Counted from the stretch's first letter, positions 43,494 to 54,365 are shown. The stretch is 64,000 nt of DNA from Lachnospiraceae bacterium NSJ-143 (GCA_022867625.1 JALIFM010000001.1:558001-622000), one strand, 5' to 3'. The notes: generated from the sequence alone by a model not told the origin. Made by a program: numbers and translations.

Positions 43494-43725
43494 TGTTGTG
43501 ACATAGAGCATTGAAACGGAGGTTGCCGTGTGAATCACGGGTTTTCCGCGGAGCGATGTCCAGTTCATGAAACCGGGCGACAAGGTCACTGTACTGAATA
43601 TTGGGAAAAAGGAGCTCATACAGCAATTAAGGGCTTCTGTGCGCAAAAATGCGTATCCGGATAAGTGTGCAGTCACCACTTGTCGTGCTGAAAGTAAAAG
43701 TACGAAAAGGAGGGGACTTTTTTTT
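43494..43725 (+). ncRNA. Structured leader of the S10 operon
   Basis: A 5' hairpin (CGGA...CCGTG/CACGG...TCCG, 43517-43548) is followed by a long-range stem pairing 43578-43594 with 43667-43685 (CGACAAG with CTTGTCG, then GTCACTGTAC with GTGCAGTCAC, one mismatch, one G-U and a 2-base bulge). Inside it are smaller stems (ACAG/CTGT, CGCA/TGCG). It ends just before the rpsJ ribosome binding site. I read it as an autoregulatory ribosomal-protein leader; which protein binds (L4 in E. coli) is not shown. Codons run through it in the rpsJ frame but show no ribosomal protein. Confidence 0.65.
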
Positions 43726-44037
43726 ATGGCTAACCAGAAAATCAGAATCAGTCTTAAAGCATACGATCACAAGCTGATCGACCAGTCCGCAGTTCAGATA
43801 ATTGAAACTGCTAAGAAAACAGGTGCTCAGATAAGCGGACCTATTCCACTTCCTACAAAGAAGGAAGTTGTTACAATCCTCAGAGCTGTTCATAAGTACA
43901 AAGATTCCAGAGAGCAGTTTGAGATGAGAACACATAAGAGACTGATTGATATTCTTATGCCTACACCGAAGACAGTTGACGCTTTGTCAAGACTTGATCT
44001 TCCAGCAGGCGTAGACATCACATTAAAGATTATGTAA
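43726..44037 (+). CDS. rpsJ: 30S ribosomal protein S10
   Basis: 103 residues, whole family signature ([37 protein letters not shown]). First gene of the S10 cluster; in NusE form S10 also binds NusB/NusG. The ATG at 43726 is set by homology (MANQKIRIS); AGGAGGGG lies about 10-13 bases upstream with an unusual run of eight Ts between them. Confidence 0.98.
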   Translation: MANQKIRISLKAYDHKLIDQSAVQIIETAKKTGAQISGPIPLPTKKEVVTILRAVHKYKDSREQFEMRTHKRLIDILMPTPKTVDALSRLDLPAGVDITLKIM

Positions 44038-44146
44038 TTATCCACAAGAACGGTTTATATATAAGTCTGGCTCACGGAACTTATATTAAACTAGTATGAT
44101 TACCCTATGAGGGGCAATCCGCTGTAGAAAACAGGAGGTGCAGGAA

Positions 44147-44776
44147 ATGAAAAAAGCTATTATGGCTAAGAAAATCGGGATGACTCAGGTTTTCAGTGAA
44201 ACAGGCAATCTTATTCCTGTTACTGTTCTTGAAGCTGGACCTTGCGCAGTAGTTCAGAAAAAGACAGTTGAAAATGATGGTTATTCGGCAATTCAGGTTG
44301 GTTTTATCGATGAGAAGGCCAACAAAGTAACAAAACCTGAAAAGGGACATTTTGAGAAAGCTGGAGTTGCAGCTAAAAAGTTCTTGAAGGAGTTTAAATT
44401 TGAGGACGCAGAAAGCTACGAGCTCGGAGCTGAAATCAAAGCTGATATATTTGCCGCAGGCGATAAGGTAGATGTAAGCGGCGTATCCAAAGGTAAAGGT
44501 TATCAGGGCGCTATCAAGAGACACGGACAGCACAGAGGACCTGTAACTCACGGTTCCAAATCACACAGGGTAGTTGGTTCTATGAGCTCAGCTACAACAC
44601 CTGGCAAGGTTAAAAAGAATAAGAAAATGGCAGGCCATATGGGCGCTGAGAATGTTACAATTCAGAACCTTGAGATTGTACGTGCTGACGCAGAAAAGAA
44701 TCTTATCCTTATTAAAGGCGCTGTACCAGGGCCTAAGGGTTCGGTTCTCGTAATCAAAGAAAGCGTAAAGGCTTGA
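44147..44776 (+). CDS. rplC: 50S ribosomal protein L3
   Basis: 209 residues: KKIGMTQVF start, then the central loop [16 protein letters not shown] and [15 protein letters not shown], which reaches the peptidyl transferase centre. The ATG at 44147 follows AGGAGGTG. The 109-base gap after rpsJ is the largest within the S10 part and contains an ATAAGT/ACTTAT hairpin. Confidence 0.98.
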   Translation: MKKAIMAKKIGMTQVFSETGNLIPVTVLEAGPCAVVQKKTVENDGYSAIQVGFIDEKANKVTKPEKGHFEKAGVAAKKFLKEFKFEDAESYELGAEIKADIFAAGDKVDVSGVSKGKGYQGAIKRHGQHRGPVTHGSKSHRVVGSMSSATTPGKVKKNKKMAGHMGAENVTIQNLEIVRADAEKNLILIKGAVPGPKGSVLVIKESVKA

Positions 44777-44804
44777 TTATACTTTACGAAAGGAGGACTA
44801 GACA

Positions 44805-45425
44805 ATGGCAAACGTTAAAGTATACAACATGAGCGGAGCTGAGGTTGGAACAATCGACCTTAACGACGATATATTTGGTATAGATGTAAGCGAGCATGCG
44901 ATTCACATGGCTGTAGTTCAGTATCTTGCCAACAGAAGGCAGGGAACACAGAGCGCAAAGACTCGTGCAGAAGTAAGAGGCGGCGGCAGAAAGCCTTGGA
45001 GACAGAAAGGAACAGGCCGCGCAAGACAGGGCTCTATCCGTTCACCACAGTGGACAGGAGGCGGAGTTGTATTTGCTCCAAAGCCAAGAGACTATTCATT
45101 CAAGCTCAACAGGAAATTCAAAAGACTTGCTCTTAAATCAGCTCTTACAACAAAGGCTGCTGAGGAGAAAATAATCGTTCTTGACGAGCTTACACTTTCA
45201 GAAGTTAAGACAAAGGAAATGGCTAAGGTTCTTGCAAACATCAACGCCGGCAAGGCGCTTGTAGTTATGGACGGAACAAACACTAATGTTATGCTTTCTG
45301 CAAGAAACATTCCTGACGTTAAGACTGCTGCTGTAAACACAATCAATGTTTATGACATCCTCAAGTACAACACACTCGTACTTACAAAGGATGCTGTTGC
45401 TAAGATTGAGGAGGTGTACGCATAA
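44805..45425 (+). CDS. rplD: 50S ribosomal protein L4
   Basis: 206 residues, with the exit-tunnel loop [20 protein letters not shown] and the following [10 protein letters not shown]. In E. coli L4 also represses its own operon; it is the first candidate ligand for the leader at 43494-43725. Strong AAAGGAGG site. Stop overlaps rplW start by one base (TAATG). Confidence 0.98.
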   Translation: MANVKVYNMSGAEVGTIDLNDDIFGIDVSEHAIHMAVVQYLANRRQGTQSAKTRAEVRGGGRKPWRQKGTGRARQGSIRSPQWTGGGVVFAPKPRDYSFKLNRKFKRLALKSALTTKAAEEKIIVLDELTLSEVKTKEMAKVLANINAGKALVVMDGTNTNVMLSARNIPDVKTAAVNTINVYDILKYNTLVLTKDAVAKIEEVYA

Positions 45426-45724
45426 TGGCAGATTTAAAATATTATGACGTTATACTTAAGCCTGTTATCACAGAGAAAAGTATGGTCGGAATCGAAAACA
45501 AGAAATACACTTTCCTTGTTCATCCGGATGCTACAAAAATCCAGGTAAAGGAAGCTGTAGAAAAAATGTTCGACGGTACTAAGGTTGCCTCAGTTCACAC
45601 AATGAATTATGACGGAAAGCAGAAAAGAAGAGGCATGATTTACGGAAGAACAGCGAAAAAGAAAAAAGCTATCGTTCAGCTTACTGCTGAAAGCAAAGAT
45701 ATCGAAATTTTCCAGGGTATGTAA
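45425..45724 (+). CDS. rplW: 50S ribosomal protein L23
   Basis: 99 residues (YDVILKPVITEKS, YTFLVHPDATK). Sits at the tunnel exit and docks SRP and trigger factor. One-base overlap with rplD and GAGGAGGTG site imply coupled translation. Confidence 0.98.
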   Translation: MADLKYYDVILKPVITEKSMVGIENKKYTFLVHPDATKIQVKEAVEKMFDGTKVASVHTMNYDGKQKRRGMIYGRTAKKKKAIVQLTAESKDIEIFQGM

Positions 45725-45782
45725 TTAACCCGCTTATCGTATAAATAACCCACGATTGTATGTATTGAAAGGAGTGGAGAAG

Positions 45783-46610
45783 ATGGGCATCAAAAGATAT
45801 AAGCCTTATACACCTTCAAGAAGACACATGACAGTGTCCACATTCGAAGAAATCACAAAATCAACTCCTGAAAAATCCTTAGTTGTTCATATTAAGAAAA
45901 ATTCAGGAAGAAATAATCAGGGCAAGCTTACAGTACGTCACAAAGGCGGCGGAGCAAAGCTCAAATACAGACTCGTAGATTTTAAGAGGAACAAAGACAA
46001 TATCCCTGCTGTAGTTAAAGCTATAGAGTATGACCCTAACAGAACAGCAAATATCGCTCTTATTGTTTACGCTGACGGTGCAAAGAGCTATATTCTGGCT
46101 CCAGTAGGACTTAGCGTAGGAGATACAGTAATGAACGGCGAGAACGCCGAGGTACGTGTTGGAAACGCGCTTCCAATGAAAAATATACCTGTTGGTTCAA
46201 GTATACACAATATTGAGATGATGCCAGGCAAGGGCGGACAGCTTGTTCGTTCAGCAGGAAACGTAGCTCAGCTTATGGCTAAGGAAGGCAAATACGCTAC
46301 AGTAAAGCTTCCTTCAGGCGAAATGAGACTTCTTCCTATTGATTGCAGGGCAACAGTAGGCCAGGTTGGAAATATTGACAACGAGCTTATCAAGGTTGGT
46401 AAAGCCGGAAGAAAACGCCACATGGGCATCAGACCTACAGTAAGAGGTTCTGTTATGAACCCTAACGACCATCCACACGGCGGTGGTGAGGGTAGAGCTC
46501 CTATCGGTCGTCCGTCACCTATGACACCTTGGGGCAAACCTGCTATGGGCTACAAGACAAGAAAGAAACATAAAGCTTCCAATAAATATATCGTCCGCGC
46601 CAGGGGCTGA
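45783..46610 (+). CDS. rplB: 50S ribosomal protein L2
   Basis: 275 residues, from [15 protein letters not shown] to the conserved C-terminal [15 protein letters not shown] with the essential His of the peptidyl transferase region. The ATG at 45783 is chosen over an in-frame ATG at 45756, since AAGGAGTGGAG lies between them. Confidence 0.98.
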   Translation: MGIKRYKPYTPSRRHMTVSTFEEITKSTPEKSLVVHIKKNSGRNNQGKLTVRHKGGGAKLKYRLVDFKRNKDNIPAVVKAIEYDPNRTANIALIVYADGAKSYILAPVGLSVGDTVMNGENAEVRVGNALPMKNIPVGSSIHNIEMMPGKGGQLVRSAGNVAQLMAKEGKYATVKLPSGEMRLLPIDCRATVGQVGNIDNELIKVGKAGRKRHMGIRPTVRGSVMNPNDHPHGGGEGRAPIGRPSPMTPWGKPAMGYKTRKKHKASNKYIVRARG

Positions 46611-46656
46611 TAAATTGGCGGCATAACCGATTGATTAAACAAGGAGGATTAAACAT

Positions 46657-46941
46657 ATGAGCAGATCACTCAAAAAGGGACCTTTTGCTGATGAGCATCT
46701 CTTGAAAAAAATCGACGCTCTTAACGCAGCAGGTGAAAAAACTGTTGTTAAAACATGGTCTCGTCGTTCGACAATATTCCCTGATATGATTGGTCATACT
46801 ATCGCAGTTCATGACGGAAGAAAGCATGTGCCTGTATATGTTACAGAAGACATGGTTGGTCATAAGCTCGGTGAGTTTGCCTTAACAAGAACATATAGAG
46901 GACACGGAAAAGACGCTGAAAAGAAGTCTAAAGTAAGATAA
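46657..46941 (+). CDS. rpsS: 30S ribosomal protein S19
   Basis: 94 residues ([38 protein letters not shown] split over the conserved core, [11 protein letters not shown]). Head protein beside S13. AAGGAGG site 9 bases upstream. Confidence 0.98.
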   Translation: MSRSLKKGPFADEHLLKKIDALNAAGEKTVVKTWSRRSTIFPDMIGHTIAVHDGRKHVPVYVTEDMVGHKLGEFALTRTYRGHGKDAEKKSKVR

Positions 46942-46968
46942 TCAGTTTTGGAAGGAGGTTAGGCAGGC

Positions 46969-47358
46969 ATGGCAAAGGGACATAGAAGCCAAATCAAGAA
47001 ACAGAGAAACATTGAAAATAAAGATAAAAGACCGCAGGCAACTGCTAAATATGTAGGTATCCCTGCTTCTAAAGCTAAAATTGTTTTAGACCAGATAAAA
47101 GGCAAGGACGCCAGGACAGCAGCCGCTCTGCTTCAGTATAACCCAAGATTAGCAGCTACTATAATAGGCAAGGTTTTAAAATCAGCAATGGCTAATGCGG
47201 AAAATAATTTAGGTATGGATGTTAGCAAATTATACGTTGAAGAGGTAATCGCAGGACAGGGCCCAACAATGAAACGTATCCGTCCGAGAGCTCAGGGCAG
47301 AGCATATAAGATACTGAAAAAATCATGCCATATATCCATCATCCTCAATGAGAGATAA
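46969..47358 (+). CDS. rplV: 50S ribosomal protein L22
   Basis: 129 residues, slightly longer than the usual 110-115 because of a basic N-terminal extension of about 20 residues ([19 protein letters not shown]). The core shows [19 protein letters not shown] and [17 protein letters not shown], the tunnel-lining hairpin where macrolide resistance mutations map in other bacteria. Confidence 0.97.
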   Translation: MAKGHRSQIKKQRNIENKDKRPQATAKYVGIPASKAKIVLDQIKGKDARTAAALLQYNPRLAATIIGKVLKSAMANAENNLGMDVSKLYVEEVIAGQGPTMKRIRPRAQGRAYKILKKSCHISIILNER

Positions 47359-47369
47359 GGAGGTTAACA

Positions 47370-48029
47370 ATGGGACAGAAAGTAAATCCACATGGATTAA
47401 GAGTAGGCATTATCAAGGACTGGGATACTAAATGGTATTCTGAGAAAAGTTATGCCGACAATTTAGTAGAGGATTACAAAATCAGGAAATTTGTTAAAGA
47501 AAGACTTTACGCTTCAGGCGTTTCAAAGATATTAATCGAGAGAACTACAGACAGAGTTAAAATTTCTGTTTACACAGCTAAGCCGGGCATCGTAATCGGC
47601 AAGAACGGCGCTGCCATCGAAGAGCTCAAAAACGAGATTCAGAAGATGACATCCTACAAAGTAAATGTTAACATCGAGGAAATCAGGAGACCGGAGCTTG
47701 ACAGCCAGCTTGTAGCTGAAAATATCGCTCAGCAGCTTGAAAACCGTGTTACTTTCCGTCGTGCTATGAAGCAGGCTATGGGCAGGACTATGAAGTTCGG
47801 CGCTCAGGGTATCAAGACTTCATGCTCAGGCCGTCTTGGCGGAGCAGATATGGCACGTACAGAGAGCTACCACGATGGAACTATCCCACTTCAGACACTT
47901 CGCGCAAACATTGACTACGGTTTTGCTGAGGCAAACACAACATACGGCAAGGTTGGCGTTAAGGTTTGGATTTACAAAGGAGAAGTTCTTCCTGTAAAAG
48001 CAGCAAAAAAGGAAGGAGGCGCTGAGTAA
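47370..48029 (+). CDS. rpsC: 30S ribosomal protein S3
   Basis: 219 residues with KH domain [16 protein letters not shown] and C-terminal [13 protein letters not shown]. Lines the mRNA entry channel. Stop overlaps rplP by one base. Confidence 0.98.
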   Translation: MGQKVNPHGLRVGIIKDWDTKWYSEKSYADNLVEDYKIRKFVKERLYASGVSKILIERTTDRVKISVYTAKPGIVIGKNGAAIEELKNEIQKMTSYKVNVNIEEIRRPELDSQLVAENIAQQLENRVTFRRAMKQAMGRTMKFGAQGIKTSCSGRLGGADMARTESYHDGTIPLQTLRANIDYGFAEANTTYGKVGVKVWIYKGEVLPVKAAKKEGGAE

Positions 48030-48475
48030 TGTTAATGCCAAAGAGAGTTAAAAGACGTAAACAGTTCAGGGGCAGAATGAAAGGCAGAGCTATGAGAGGC
48101 AACAAAATCACTTACGGTGATTTCGGTATCGTAGCTATGGAGCCAAGTTGGATTACATCAAACCAGATTGAAGCAGCCCGTATCGCCATGACAAGATTTG
48201 TAAAAAGAGGCGGTCAGGTTTGGATAAAGATATTCCCAGATAAACCAGTTACAGCAAAACCTGCTGAAACACGAATGGGTTCCGGTAAAGGCTCACCAGA
48301 GTATTGGGTTGCAGTTGTTAAACCAGGCAGAGTAATGTTTGAGCTTGGCGGCGTTAGTGAGGAAATAGCAAGAGAGGCTCTTCGTCTCGCTACACACAAA
48401 CTGCCAATCAAGTGCAAGATAGTTTCTCGTGCTGACCAGGAAGCGGAAATGGAAGGTGATGGCAGTGAAAACTAA
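48029..48475 (+). CDS. rplP: 50S ribosomal protein L16
   Basis: 148 residues ([47 protein letters not shown]). The ATG at 48029 matches the conserved MLMPKR start and has AGGAGG 9 bases upstream. Its 3' end overlaps rpmC. Confidence 0.98.
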   Translation: MLMPKRVKRRKQFRGRMKGRAMRGNKITYGDFGIVAMEPSWITSNQIEAARIAMTRFVKRGGQVWIKIFPDKPVTAKPAETRMGSGKGSPEYWVAVVKPGRVMFELGGVSEEIAREALRLATHKLPIKCKIVSRADQEAEMEGDGSEN

Positions 48476-48674
48476 GACTTACGTTCAGGGATTAAAGGAA
48501 AAAACTGTTGACGAATTAAAGCAGGATCTCGTTGCCGCTAAAAAGGAATTATTCAACCTCAGATTCCAGAATGCGACAAACCAGCTTGACAACACAGCTA
48601 GAATAAACGAGGTTCGTAAAAATATAGCAAGAATTCAGACCGTTATTACACAGAACCAGAGAGCGGCTCAGTAA
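48465..48674 (+). CDS. rpmC: 50S ribosomal protein L29
   Basis: 69 residues ([31 protein letters not shown]). I select the GTG at 48465: GGAAGGTG lies 6 bases upstream and the protein starts MKTKTY like relatives. The ATG at 48459 is in frame but abuts the binding site. Overlaps rplP by 11 bases. Confidence 0.94.
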   Translation: MKTKTYVQGLKEKTVDELKQDLVAAKKELFNLRFQNATNQLDNTARINEVRKNIARIQTVITQNQRAAQ

Positions 48675-48696
48675 ACAGATGAGAGGAGGAACACCG

Positions 48697-48954
48697 GTGG
48701 AAGAAAGAAACCTTCGTAAAACAAGAGTAGGTTTGGTAGTCAGCGACAAGATGGACAAAACTATCGTTGTAGCTGTTGCGGACAGAGTAAAACATCCACT
48801 TTATGGAAAGATTATAGATAGAACATATAAGCTTAAGGCACATGACGAAAACAATGAGTGCCATGTAGGCGACCGTGTTAAGGTAATGGAAACAAGGCCT
48901 CTCTCTAAAGACAAGAGATGGAGACTTGTAGAAGTAATCGAAAAGGCGAAATAA
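48697..48954 (+). CDS. rpsQ: 30S ribosomal protein S17
   Basis: 85 residues ([30 protein letters not shown]). The GTG at 48697 follows GAGGAGG by 7 bases; an upstream ATG at 48679 would place the binding site inside the gene and is rejected. Confidence 0.95.
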   Translation: MEERNLRKTRVGLVVSDKMDKTIVVAVADRVKHPLYGKIIDRTYKLKAHDENNECHVGDRVKVMETRPLSKDKRWRLVEVIEKAK

Positions 48955-48979
48955 TTCTGTTGCGAGAGGAGGCAATATT

Positions 48980-49348
48980 ATGGTTCAGCAGGAAACCAGA
49001 TTAAAAGTAGCAGATAATTCAGGCGCTAAGGAACTTCTCTGCATTAGAGTATTAGGTGGTTCAACCAGAAGATATGCAGGAGTTGGAGATATAATCGTTT
49101 GCAGCGTTAAAGAAGCAACACCAGGCGGCGTTGTAAAGAAAGGCGACGTTGTAAAGGCCGTTGTAGTAAGAACAGTTAAGCCAATCGGTAGAGCTGACGG
49201 TTCATATATCAAATTTGATGAAAACGCTGCCGTTATAATCAAAGATGATAAGAACCCAAGAGGCACCCGTATATTTGGACCAGTTGCAAGGGAACTCAGG
49301 GAGAAGCAGTTCATGAAGATTCTTTCTCTTGCTCCTGAAGTATTATAA
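48980..49348 (+). CDS. rplN: 50S ribosomal protein L14
   Basis: 122 residues, complete ([41 protein letters not shown] end). AGAGGAGG site 7 bases upstream. Confidence 0.98.
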   Translation: MVQQETRLKVADNSGAKELLCIRVLGGSTRRYAGVGDIIVCSVKEATPGGVVKKGDVVKAVVVRTVKPIGRADGSYIKFDENAAVIIKDDKNPRGTRIFGPVARELREKQFMKILSLAPEVL

Positions 49349-49362
49349 GGGAGGTACAAACA

Positions 49363-49674
49363 ATGGCAAGCACAAAGCTTAAAACCGGCGACAAGGTAGT
49401 TGTAATAGCCGGAAAAGATAAAGGCAAAGAAGGCAAAATACTTGTAGTTGACAGAAAAAAAGGCAGAGTTATTGTTGAGGGTGCAGGTATGATTTCCAAG
49501 CATCAGAAACCAAGCGCTGCAAACCAGCAGGGCGGAATCATCAAGAAGGAAAGCTTTATTGATGCGTCAAACGTTATGTATCTTCATAACGGAAAAGCTA
49601 CAAGAATCGGTGCTAAAATAGAAAACGGCAAGAAAGTAAGAATAGCTAAGTCAACAGGCGAAGCTATCGACTGA
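49363..49674 (+). CDS. rplX: 50S ribosomal protein L24
   Basis: 103 residues with an N-terminal KOW motif ([19 protein letters not shown]). Assembly-initiating protein of the large subunit. GGGAGG site. Confidence 0.98.
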   Translation: MASTKLKTGDKVVVIAGKDKGKEGKILVVDRKKGRVIVEGAGMISKHQKPSAANQQGGIIKKESFIDASNVMYLHNGKATRIGAKIENGKKVRIAKSTGEAID

Positions 49675-49694
49675 TTTGGAAAGGAGGTACTTAA

Positions 49695-50234
49695 GTGAGC
49701 AGGTTAAAAGAATTCTATGATAAAGATGTAGTAGAAGGAATGACTAAAAAGTTTAACTATAAAAATGTAATGGCTGTACCAAAGCTTTCAAAAATAGTTA
49801 TCAACATGGGCGTTGGAGAGGCTAAGGACAACGCGAAGGTACTCGACGGCGCTGTTAAAGACCTTACAATAATTTCAGGCCAGAAGCCTGTTGTAACAAA
49901 GGCTAAAAAGTCAGTTGCTGCGTTCAAACTCCGTGAGGGTATGCCAATCGGCTGTAAAGTAACTCTCAGAGGCGAGAGGATGTATGAGTTTGCTGACAGA
50001 CTTATAAATATCGCGCTTCCTCGTGTACGTGACTTCAGAGGCGTTAAGGCTAACAGCTTTGACGGCAGAGGAAACTACACAATGGGTATCAAGGAGCAGC
50101 TTATTTTCCCTGAAATCGAATATGATAAAGTAGACAAAATCAGAGGCATGGATATCATATTTGTAACAACTGCTAAGACAGACGAGGAAGGCAGAGAGTT
50201 ACTTAGATTATTCGGTATGCCATTCGAGAAATAA
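49695..50234 (+). CDS. rplE: 50S ribosomal protein L5
   Basis: 179 residues ([45 protein letters not shown]). Binds 5S rRNA. Starts with GTG at 49695, 7 bases after AAGGAGG. Confidence 0.98.
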   Translation: MSRLKEFYDKDVVEGMTKKFNYKNVMAVPKLSKIVINMGVGEAKDNAKVLDGAVKDLTIISGQKPVVTKAKKSVAAFKLREGMPIGCKVTLRGERMYEFADRLINIALPRVRDFRGVKANSFDGRGNYTMGIKEQLIFPEIEYDKVDKIRGMDIIFVTTAKTDEEGRELLRLFGMPFEK

Positions 50235-50247
50235 GGAGGAAAATATA

Positions 50248-50433
50248 ATGGCTAAAACTTCGATGAAAATTAAGCAGGAAAGAAAACCAAAGTTTTCCAC
50301 CAGAGCTTATACACGCTGCAGAATCTGCGGAAGACCGCACTCTGTACTCAAAAAGTTCGGAATCTGCCGTATCTGCTTCCGTGAGTTAGCTTACAAGGGA
50401 CAGATACCAGGAGTTAAGAAAGCTAGCTGGTAA
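50248..50433 (+). CDS. rpsZ: 30S ribosomal protein S14, zinc-binding type Z
   Basis: 61 residues with two CxxC pairs (CRIC and CRIC) forming a zinc ribbon, the short S14 paralog common in Firmicutes. AAGGAGG site. Confidence 0.97.
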   Translation: MAKTSMKIKQERKPKFSTRAYTRCRICGRPHSVLKKFGICRICFRELAYKGQIPGVKKASW

Positions 50434-50454
50434 TTGGAAAGGAGGATTTTCAAA

Positions 50455-50856
50455 ATGTCAATGAGTGACCCAATCGCAGATATGCTCACAAGAATCAGAA
50501 ACGGCAACACTGCAAAGCACGACACAGTAGATGTTCCGTCTTCTATAATGAAGAAAGCTATCGCTGATATATTAACAAATGAAGGTTACATCAAAGGTTA
50601 CGAGGTTATTGAAGACGGTGCAAAAAGCACTATGAGAATAGCCCTTAAATACGGTAGAGATAAAAACGAGAAGGTTATTACCGGTATAAAGAGAATTTCT
50701 AAGCCTGGTCTTAGGGTTTTTGCTGGTAAAGATGAGCTTCCTAAAGTACTTGGCGGTCTTGGAATTGCTATTATTTCAACAAGCAGCGGAGTAATGACAG
50801 ATAAGGAAGCAAGAAAGTTAGGCATCGGCGGCGAAGTAGTTGCCTTTGTTTGGTAA
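50455..50856 (+). CDS. rpsH: 30S ribosomal protein S8
   Basis: 133 residues ([36 protein letters not shown]). In E. coli S8 represses the spc operon. The ATG at 50455 follows GGAAAGGAGG; the in-frame start at 50434 precedes the binding site. Confidence 0.98.
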   Translation: MSMSDPIADMLTRIRNGNTAKHDTVDVPSSIMKKAIADILTNEGYIKGYEVIEDGAKSTMRIALKYGRDKNEKVITGIKRISKPGLRVFAGKDELPKVLGGLGIAIISTSSGVMTDKEARKLGIGGEVVAFVW

Positions 50857-50887
50857 TTGATAATAGAATTTAACGGAGGTGCAGAAC

Positions 50888-51430
50888 ATGTCAAGAATTG
50901 GAAAGTTACCAATTGCTATCCCAGCCGGTGTTGAGATTAAAATCGGCGAAGGCAATCTTGTAACTGTTAAAGGCCCTAAGGGTACTTTAGAGCGCAAGTT
51001 ATCTGCTGACATGAACATCGCAATAGAAGAAGGTCAGGTTGTTGTAACAAGACCAAGCGACCTTAAGAGATTCAGAGAATTACATGGTTTAACAAGAACA
51101 CTTCTTGCCAATATGGTTGAGGGTGTTACAAAAGGATATGAGAAGACTCTTGAAATCAACGGTGTTGGTTACAGGGCCGCAAAACAGGGAAAGAAGCTCG
51201 TTCTTACACTTGGATATTCACATCTTGTAGAAATGATGGACCCGGAAGGTATCGAAACGGTTGTAGAAGGCCAGAATAAGATTATAGTAAAGGGTATCAG
51301 CAAGGAAAAGGTTGGACAGTTTGCCGCTGAAATCAGAACAAAACGTCCTCCAGAGCCATACAAGGGCAAGGGAATCAAGTATGATTACGAACATATCAGA
51401 CGTAAAGTTGGTAAGACCGGTAAGAAGTAA
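50888..51430 (+). CDS. rplF: 50S ribosomal protein L6
   Basis: 180 residues, two L6 folds ([17 protein letters not shown], then [13 protein letters not shown] near the end). Start at 50888 set by homology and CGGAGGTG. Confidence 0.98.
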   Translation: MSRIGKLPIAIPAGVEIKIGEGNLVTVKGPKGTLERKLSADMNIAIEEGQVVVTRPSDLKRFRELHGLTRTLLANMVEGVTKGYEKTLEINGVGYRAAKQGKKLVLTLGYSHLVEMMDPEGIETVVEGQNKIIVKGISKEKVGQFAAEIRTKRPPEPYKGKGIKYDYEHIRRKVGKTGKK

Positions 51431-51494
51431 TTGAGTACTATTGATATTGCTTATATCGGAAAGTGACTAATTTGTAGAAAGGTGTGAAATTCAC

Positions 51495-51863
51495 ATGATT
51501 ACTAAGCCATCACGTGCAGCTGCCCGTGTTAAACGTCATTACAGAATACGTAATAAAATCAGCGGCACAGCTCAGTGCCCAAGACTGGCAGTTTTCAGGT
51601 CAAATAAACATATGTACGCACAGCTTATTGATGATGCGGCAGGCTGCACACTTGCAGCGGCATCAACAATGGAGAGCGATATAGCAAGCAAGCTTGAGGC
51701 AACTTCAAATATTGCAGCGGCTCAGGCAGTAGGCGAGGCTATCGCTAAGAAAGCAGCAGAAAAAGGTATAACAGAAGTAGTATTCGACCGCGGCGGTTAT
51801 GTTTACCACGGCAAGGTAAAAGCATTGGCAGACGCAGCCCGCGAAGCTGGTTTACAATTCTAA
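51495..51863 (+). CDS. rplR: 50S ribosomal protein L18
   Basis: 122 residues ([47 protein letters not shown]). 5S rRNA-binding partner of L5. Site AAAGGTG, a little weaker than its neighbours. Confidence 0.98.
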   Translation: MITKPSRAAARVKRHYRIRNKISGTAQCPRLAVFRSNKHMYAQLIDDAAGCTLAAASTMESDIASKLEATSNIAAAQAVGEAIAKKAAEKGITEVVFDRGGYVYHGKVKALADAAREAGLQF

Positions 51864-51880
51864 GCGAGGAGGAAATCACT

Positions 51881-52384
51881 TTGAAAAGAATCGATCCAAG
51901 TACACTCGATCTTAAGGATAACGTAGTAACAATCAACCGTGTTACTAAGGTTGTTAAGGGCGGTCGTACATTCAGATTTGCAGCACTTGTTGTTGTAGGT
52001 GATGAAAACGGACACGTTGGATGCGGAATTGGCAAAGCGGCAGAAATCCCTGACGCCATCCGCAAAGGAAAAGAAGACGCAATGAAAAACATCATCTATG
52101 TTGAAAGAAACGATGTAGACAGCCTTTACCATGAAACAACAGGAACATTCGGAAGCGCAAGCGTAAGACTTATGCCTGCTGCAGACGGTACTGGCGTTAT
52201 AGCCGGTGGCCCTGCCCGTGCGGTACTTGAGCTTGCTGGCATCAGAAATATCAGAACAAAATCATTAGGTTCAAACAATAAGAGAAACGTAGTTAGCGCG
52301 ACTATCGCAGGATTAGCTAACATTACTACACCTGAAAGAGTAGCTAAATTACGCGGAAAAACTGTTGAAGAAATTTTAGGCTGA
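51881..52384 (+). CDS. rpsE: 30S ribosomal protein S5
   Basis: 167 residues with dsRNA-binding S5 domain ([20 protein letters not shown]) and C-terminal fold ([17 protein letters not shown]). Starts at a TTG (51881) with GAGGAGG 8 bases upstream; no ATG is available. Confidence 0.97.
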   Translation: MKRIDPSTLDLKDNVVTINRVTKVVKGGRTFRFAALVVVGDENGHVGCGIGKAAEIPDAIRKGKEDAMKNIIYVERNDVDSLYHETTGTFGSASVRLMPAADGTGVIAGGPARAVLELAGIRNIRTKSLGSNNKRNVVSATIAGLANITTPERVAKLRGKTVEEILG

Positions 52385-52397
52385 GGAGGAATTTAAA

Positions 52398-52577
52398 GTG
52401 GCTGAAATCAAAATCACATTAGTGAAATCGACTATCGGTGCAATTCCGAAGCATAAAAAAACAGTTCAGGCTTTAGGACTGAAAAAGGTTAACTCATCAG
52501 TTATTCAGCAGGACAACGCTGCCACAAGAGGTATGGTTAAACAGGTTAGCCACCTCGTTAAGGTAGAAGAAATTTAA
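52398..52577 (+). CDS. rpmD: 50S ribosomal protein L30
   Basis: 59 residues, starting at GTG 52398 after GAGGAGG. Reads [19 protein letters not shown], then the conserved [13 protein letters not shown] and [14 protein letters not shown]. Placed as usual between rpsE and rplO. Confidence 0.97.
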   Translation: MAEIKITLVKSTIGAIPKHKKTVQALGLKKVNSSVIQQDNAATRGMVKQVSHLVKVEEI

Positions 52578-52594
52578 TTTAAGGAGGTGCGACA

Positions 52595-53035
52595 ATGAAG
52601 TTAGGTGAATTAAGACCAGCTGAGGGTTCCAATGCTAAAAATTGGAGAAAAGGCAGGGGTCACGCTTCAGGCAACGGCAAAACAGCAGGCAGAGGCCATA
52701 AAGGACAGGGAGCTCGTTCAGGCTCAGGCGGAAAAGCAGGCTTTGAAGGCGGCCAGATGCCTCTTTACAGAAGACTTCCAAAGAGAGGCTTTACATGCAG
52801 AAACACAAAAGAAATAGTGGGCATCAATGTAGCGGCTCTTAATATATTCGACAATGACGCAGTTGTTGATTTACAGGCATTAATTGAATCAGGCATTATT
52901 AAAAACCCAAGAGACGGCGTTAAGATACTTGGCGTTGGCACTCTTGAGAAAAAACTCACAGTTAAGATTAATCAGTTCAGCAAAACAGCAGTTGAGAAGA
53001 TTGAGGCAGCAGGCGGAAAAGCTGAGGTGATCTAA
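52595..53035 (+). CDS. rplO: 50S ribosomal protein L15
   Basis: 146 residues ([20 protein letters not shown] split across the glycine-rich start, [15 protein letters not shown]). AAGGAGGTG site. Its stop is immediately followed by the secY start codon. Confidence 0.98.
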   Translation: MKLGELRPAEGSNAKNWRKGRGHASGNGKTAGRGHKGQGARSGSGGKAGFEGGQMPLYRRLPKRGFTCRNTKEIVGINVAALNIFDNDAVVDLQALIESGIIKNPRDGVKILGVGTLEKKLTVKINQFSKTAVEKIEAAGGKAEVI

Positions 53036-54295
53036 TTGCTTAAGTTGTTTGCAAACGCATGGAAGGTAAAGGATATTAGAAATAAAATCCTTTACACATT
53101 TGTAATACTTGCTATAATAAGATTAGGTGCGCATATAGCGCTTCCGGGCATAAGTGTTGCGGCTGTAAAGGCTGCCCAGGAGTCTGCAAGCACAGGCACA
53201 CTTTATAATATTATAGCTGGTGGTTATAATTCCAGATGGTCTATATTCTCAATGGGTATCGGACCATATATCAATGCGTCTATCATTATGCAGCTGCTTA
53301 CGGTAGCAATACCTAAGCTTGAGCAGCTGGCAAAGGAAGGCGAAGACGGCAGAAAGAAGATTTCTTCTTATACCCGTTACCTTACTGTTGTGCTTTCTGT
53401 CATTCAGGCAATAGGCATAACACTGAGCTACAGAAACATGTTCTCATCTCAGGGGACTATAACGCTTCTGTGCTCTATAATTACGCTTGTAGCTGGCTCT
53501 ACATTTATTATGTGGCTTGCAGAGCAGATAACAAACAAGGGAATAACAAACGGCTCATCAATGATAATCTTTGTAAACATTGTTTCAAACCTTCCAAGCG
53601 GAATTACATCTCTTGTATATTACGCTCAGGGCGGAGATGCAACAGGTTTTGTTAAGGTTGGAGTTATACTTTTACTGCTTTTGGCTGTAGTGGTATTTAT
53701 AGTTGTTATTCACGAAGGCGAAAGAAGAATTCCGGTACAGTATTCAGGAAAAATGGTAGGCAGAAGAACATTCGGCGGACAGTCGACATTTATGCCTATT
53801 AAAGTAAGCACAGCGGGAGTATTAGCAATTATCTTTGCTGTATCGCTTATACAGTTCCCTGAGACAATATCACAGTTCTTCAGCGTTGGGCCTACATTCA
53901 GGAAGGTTATTGATGTACTGAGAATAACACATCCTGTAGGCGCTGCTTTATATATGCTTCTTATTATATTCTTTGCTTATTTCTATACATCAATTATAAT
54001 CAATCCTAATGAGATAGCAGAGAACATGAAAAAGAACGGCGGATTTATACCTGGTATAAGGCCGGGAATGCCGACAAGCAATTTTATAACAAGAGTGGTT
54101 AACAGAGTAACGTTTATCGGCGCTATCGCATTTGCGCTTATTGCGCTCCTTCCTCTGATTTTACAGTGGATTTTCGGACTTGATGTAGGTTTTGGAGGAA
54201 CAACACTCATAATCGTTGTAGGTGTTGCTCTTGACATTGTAAAAGCTATGGAATCACAGCTCCTTATGCGTCACTATAAGGGATTTTTAAATTAA
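53036..54295 (+). CDS. secY: Protein translocase subunit SecY
   Basis: 419 residues with ten transmembrane helices. Helix 1-plug region (RLGAHIALPGISVAAV), the conserved MGIGPYINASIIMQLL, cytoplasmic loop RRIPVQYSGKMVG and GGFIPGIRPGMPT. Central channel of the Sec translocon. Starts with TTG at 53036, abutting the rplO stop; GAGGTG lies 6-7 bases upstream inside rplO, so translation is coupled to L15. Confidence 0.97.
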   Translation: MLKLFANAWKVKDIRNKILYTFVILAIIRLGAHIALPGISVAAVKAAQESASTGTLYNIIAGGYNSRWSIFSMGIGPYINASIIMQLLTVAIPKLEQLAKEGEDGRKKISSYTRYLTVVLSVIQAIGITLSYRNMFSSQGTITLLCSIITLVAGSTFIMWLAEQITNKGITNGSSMIIFVNIVSNLPSGITSLVYYAQGGDATGFVKVGVILLLLLAVVVFIVVIHEGERRIPVQYSGKMVGRRTFGGQSTFMPIKVSTAGVLAIIFAVSLIQFPETISQFFSVGPTFRKVIDVLRITHPVGAALYMLLIIFFAYFYTSIIINPNEIAENMKKNGGFIPGIRPGMPTSNFITRVVNRVTFIGAIAFALIALLPLILQWIFGLDVGFGGTTLIIVVGVALDIVKAMESQLLMRHYKGFLN

Positions 54296-54311
54296 ATAAT
54301 TACAGTTTATT

Positions 54312-54333
54312 GGGAAATGCCATGGCATTTCCC
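54312..54333. repeat. Perfect 22-bp palindrome between secY and adk
   Basis: GGGAAATGCCA followed directly by its reverse complement. As RNA it forms a 9-bp hairpin with a CATG tetraloop, 33 bases before the adk start. No T-tract follows, so not a terminator. Confidence 0.7.
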
Positions 54334-54365
54334 GTGAACTTAAGTTTGGGAAAGAGGGAAAGCTA

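Noticed and set aside
43243-43626. 127-codon minus-strand ORF overlapping the S10 promoter and leader
   Set aside because: No ribosome binding site, no recognisable motif, and it lies opposite a convincing promoter and structured leader.
43567-43725. In-frame N-terminal extension of rpsJ
   Set aside because: S10 homologs begin at MANQKIRIS-type sequence; the extension coincides with the folded leader and precedes the ribosome binding site.
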